Source: Deltaproteobacteria bacterium (lineage in GTDB: Bacteria; Desulfobacterota; DSM-4660; Desulfatiglandales; B25-G16). Taken from it: a stretch of 5,921 bases of DNA. The DNA lies in the NCBI GenBank assembly GCA_020348625.1, contig CP070752.1:629724-635644 (forward strand), given 5' to 3'. Below, one piece after another: positions 5,144 through 5,921 of the stretch. The translations under genes and the position numbers were made by a program. Each line of letters opens with the position of its first letter. Position 1 is the stretch's first letter. The notes beneath the pieces are model-generated. The model was not told where the DNA came from. It saw nothing but the letters and a program-made list of their open reading frames with translations, and made no database searches.

Positions 5144-5921
5144 CGAGTTTGTCCATCTCAACGTCCATTCACACTATTCTCGCGGCTGGGGCATGAGCAC
5201 CATCGAGGAGCTCTGCCGGTCCGCCAAAGACCAGGGCATGGAAAAAATGGCCCTTACCGATACCAATGGGTTGTACGGGCTGGTCTATTTTATCCAGACA
5301 GCAAAAGAAACTGGTATCCAGCCCATTGTGGGCAGTGAGCTGACAGCTGATGAGCACCGGGCCGTGCTGCTGGTCCGAAACCACGAGGGGTATGCCAACC
5401 TCTGTCGGATTATCTCAGATCGTCACTGCCACCAGGATTTCGATCTGATCACGTCCCTGAAGGAGCACCGTGGAGGACTCGTCATCTTCTCCGACGATTT
5501 CACCCTGCTTAAGGCCCTTAAAAGAGATTCAAAAGAAGATCTCTTCGTGGAGATGTCCCCGGGCTACAACATGGCGGCCTGCTATGCCTTTTCCCGTAAG
5601 AGCGGCATCCCCCCTCTGGCCACCAATCGGGTATACCTCATCAGGGAAGATCAGTTTCCGCTTCACCGCATTCTCCGAGGTGTGGCCCTGAACACCAAGC
5701 TGTCCCGTTTGGGGCATACGGACACCTGCCGGGAACACAATGTTCTGAATGCCCCTCAGTCCATGATCGATCAGTTTCCCCATGCCCCTCGGGCGATCCG
5801 TACTACCCTTGAAGTTGCCGAGCAGTGTCTCGCGGACTGGGATTTCGACCGCATCATCTTCCCCCGGTTCGAACACATGACGGACAAGGAGGCCTATGAG
5901 ACGCTCTACCGTGCTACCATA
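5139..5921 (+). CDS. dnaE2: DnaE2-type error-prone DNA polymerase III alpha subunit, N-terminal part
   Basis: An open frame of 261 codons runs off the right edge; the full family is about 1,000 residues or more, so only the PHP domain and its exit are visible. MSEFVHLNVHSHYSRGWG is the standard DnaE opening, followed by IEELCRSAKDQGMEKMALTDTNGLYG (22-47), AKETGIQPIVGSEL (55-68), the DnaE2-like VLLVRNHEGYANLCRIIS (76-93), and ATNRVYLIREDQFPLHRILRGVALNTKLSRL further on. DnaE2 replicates across lesions together with ImuB. Metal-site positions of active PHP domains look altered: N8 where many have the first His of HxH, and T42 where TDH is usual. A proofreading PHP activity is therefore doubtful. 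DnaE2 rather than the replicative DnaE1 is inferred mainly from adjacency to lexA and imuB. The start ATG lies in a heptamer array; the next in-frame ATG would remove the conserved opening. Confidence 0.85.
   Translation, partial: MSEFVHLNVHSHYSRGWGMSTIEELCRSAKDQGMEKMALTDTNGLYGLVYFIQTAKETGIQPIVGSELTADEHRAVLLVRNHEGYANLCRIISDRHCHQDFDLITSLKEHRGGLVIFSDDFTLLKALKRDSKEDLFVEMSPGYNMAACYAFSRKSGIPPLATNRVYLIREDQFPLHRILRGVALNTKLSRLGHTDTCREHNVLNAPQSMIDQFPHAPRAIRTTLEVAEQCLADWDFDRIIFPRFEHMTDKEAYETLYRATI

Overview
The window reads as chromosomal DNA of a Gram-negative anaerobe-like bacterium, most plausibly a deltaproteobacterium (Desulfobacterota). That placement is an inference from gene content: an RND/HlyD-type membrane fusion protein (Gram-negative envelope), an orphan AmmeMemoRadiSam radical SAM enzyme, a THEP1-type NTPase, and a LexA-ImuB-DnaE2 mutagenesis cassette. 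Short degenerate repeats between genes fit the same picture. No rRNA, tRNA or CRISPR array is visible.

Left third (1-1619, minus strand): three co-directional genes in the order CheR-type methyltransferase, THEP1-type NTPase, HlyD-type adaptor (5' end only, running off the left edge). The first two are 3 nt apart and the third follows after a gap of about 40 nt, so they probably form one operon. Centre-left (1683-2714, plus strand): a complete amrS-like radical SAM gene, divergent from the methyltransferase across a 63-bp AT-rich gap.

Right half (2830-5921, plus strand): an SOS mutagenesis locus. A lexA gene lies behind a promoter overlaid by an elaborate inverted and direct repeat of CTGT-containing half-sites, its probable autoregulatory operator. 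After a 270-bp gap filled with a composite repeat comes an imuB-type gene, a Y-family polymerase homologue that has lost its catalytic carboxylates but keeps a canonical beta-clamp-binding motif. It is followed by the start of a dnaE2-type error-prone polymerase III alpha subunit (PHP domain only, cut by the right edge). By analogy with known lexA-imuA-imuB-dnaE2 cassettes, LexA cleavage after DNA damage would release ImuB to bring DnaE2 to the sliding clamp for translesion synthesis. No imuA lies between lexA and dnaE2.

The least explained DNA is in the two gaps of this cassette. The first (3501-3776) has inverted arrays of roughly 10-bp units enclosing a core bounded by 10-bp direct repeats. 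The second (5005-5143) has a long imperfect hairpin that begins inside the imuB coding end, then a heptamer array whose last unit supplies the dnaE2 start codon.
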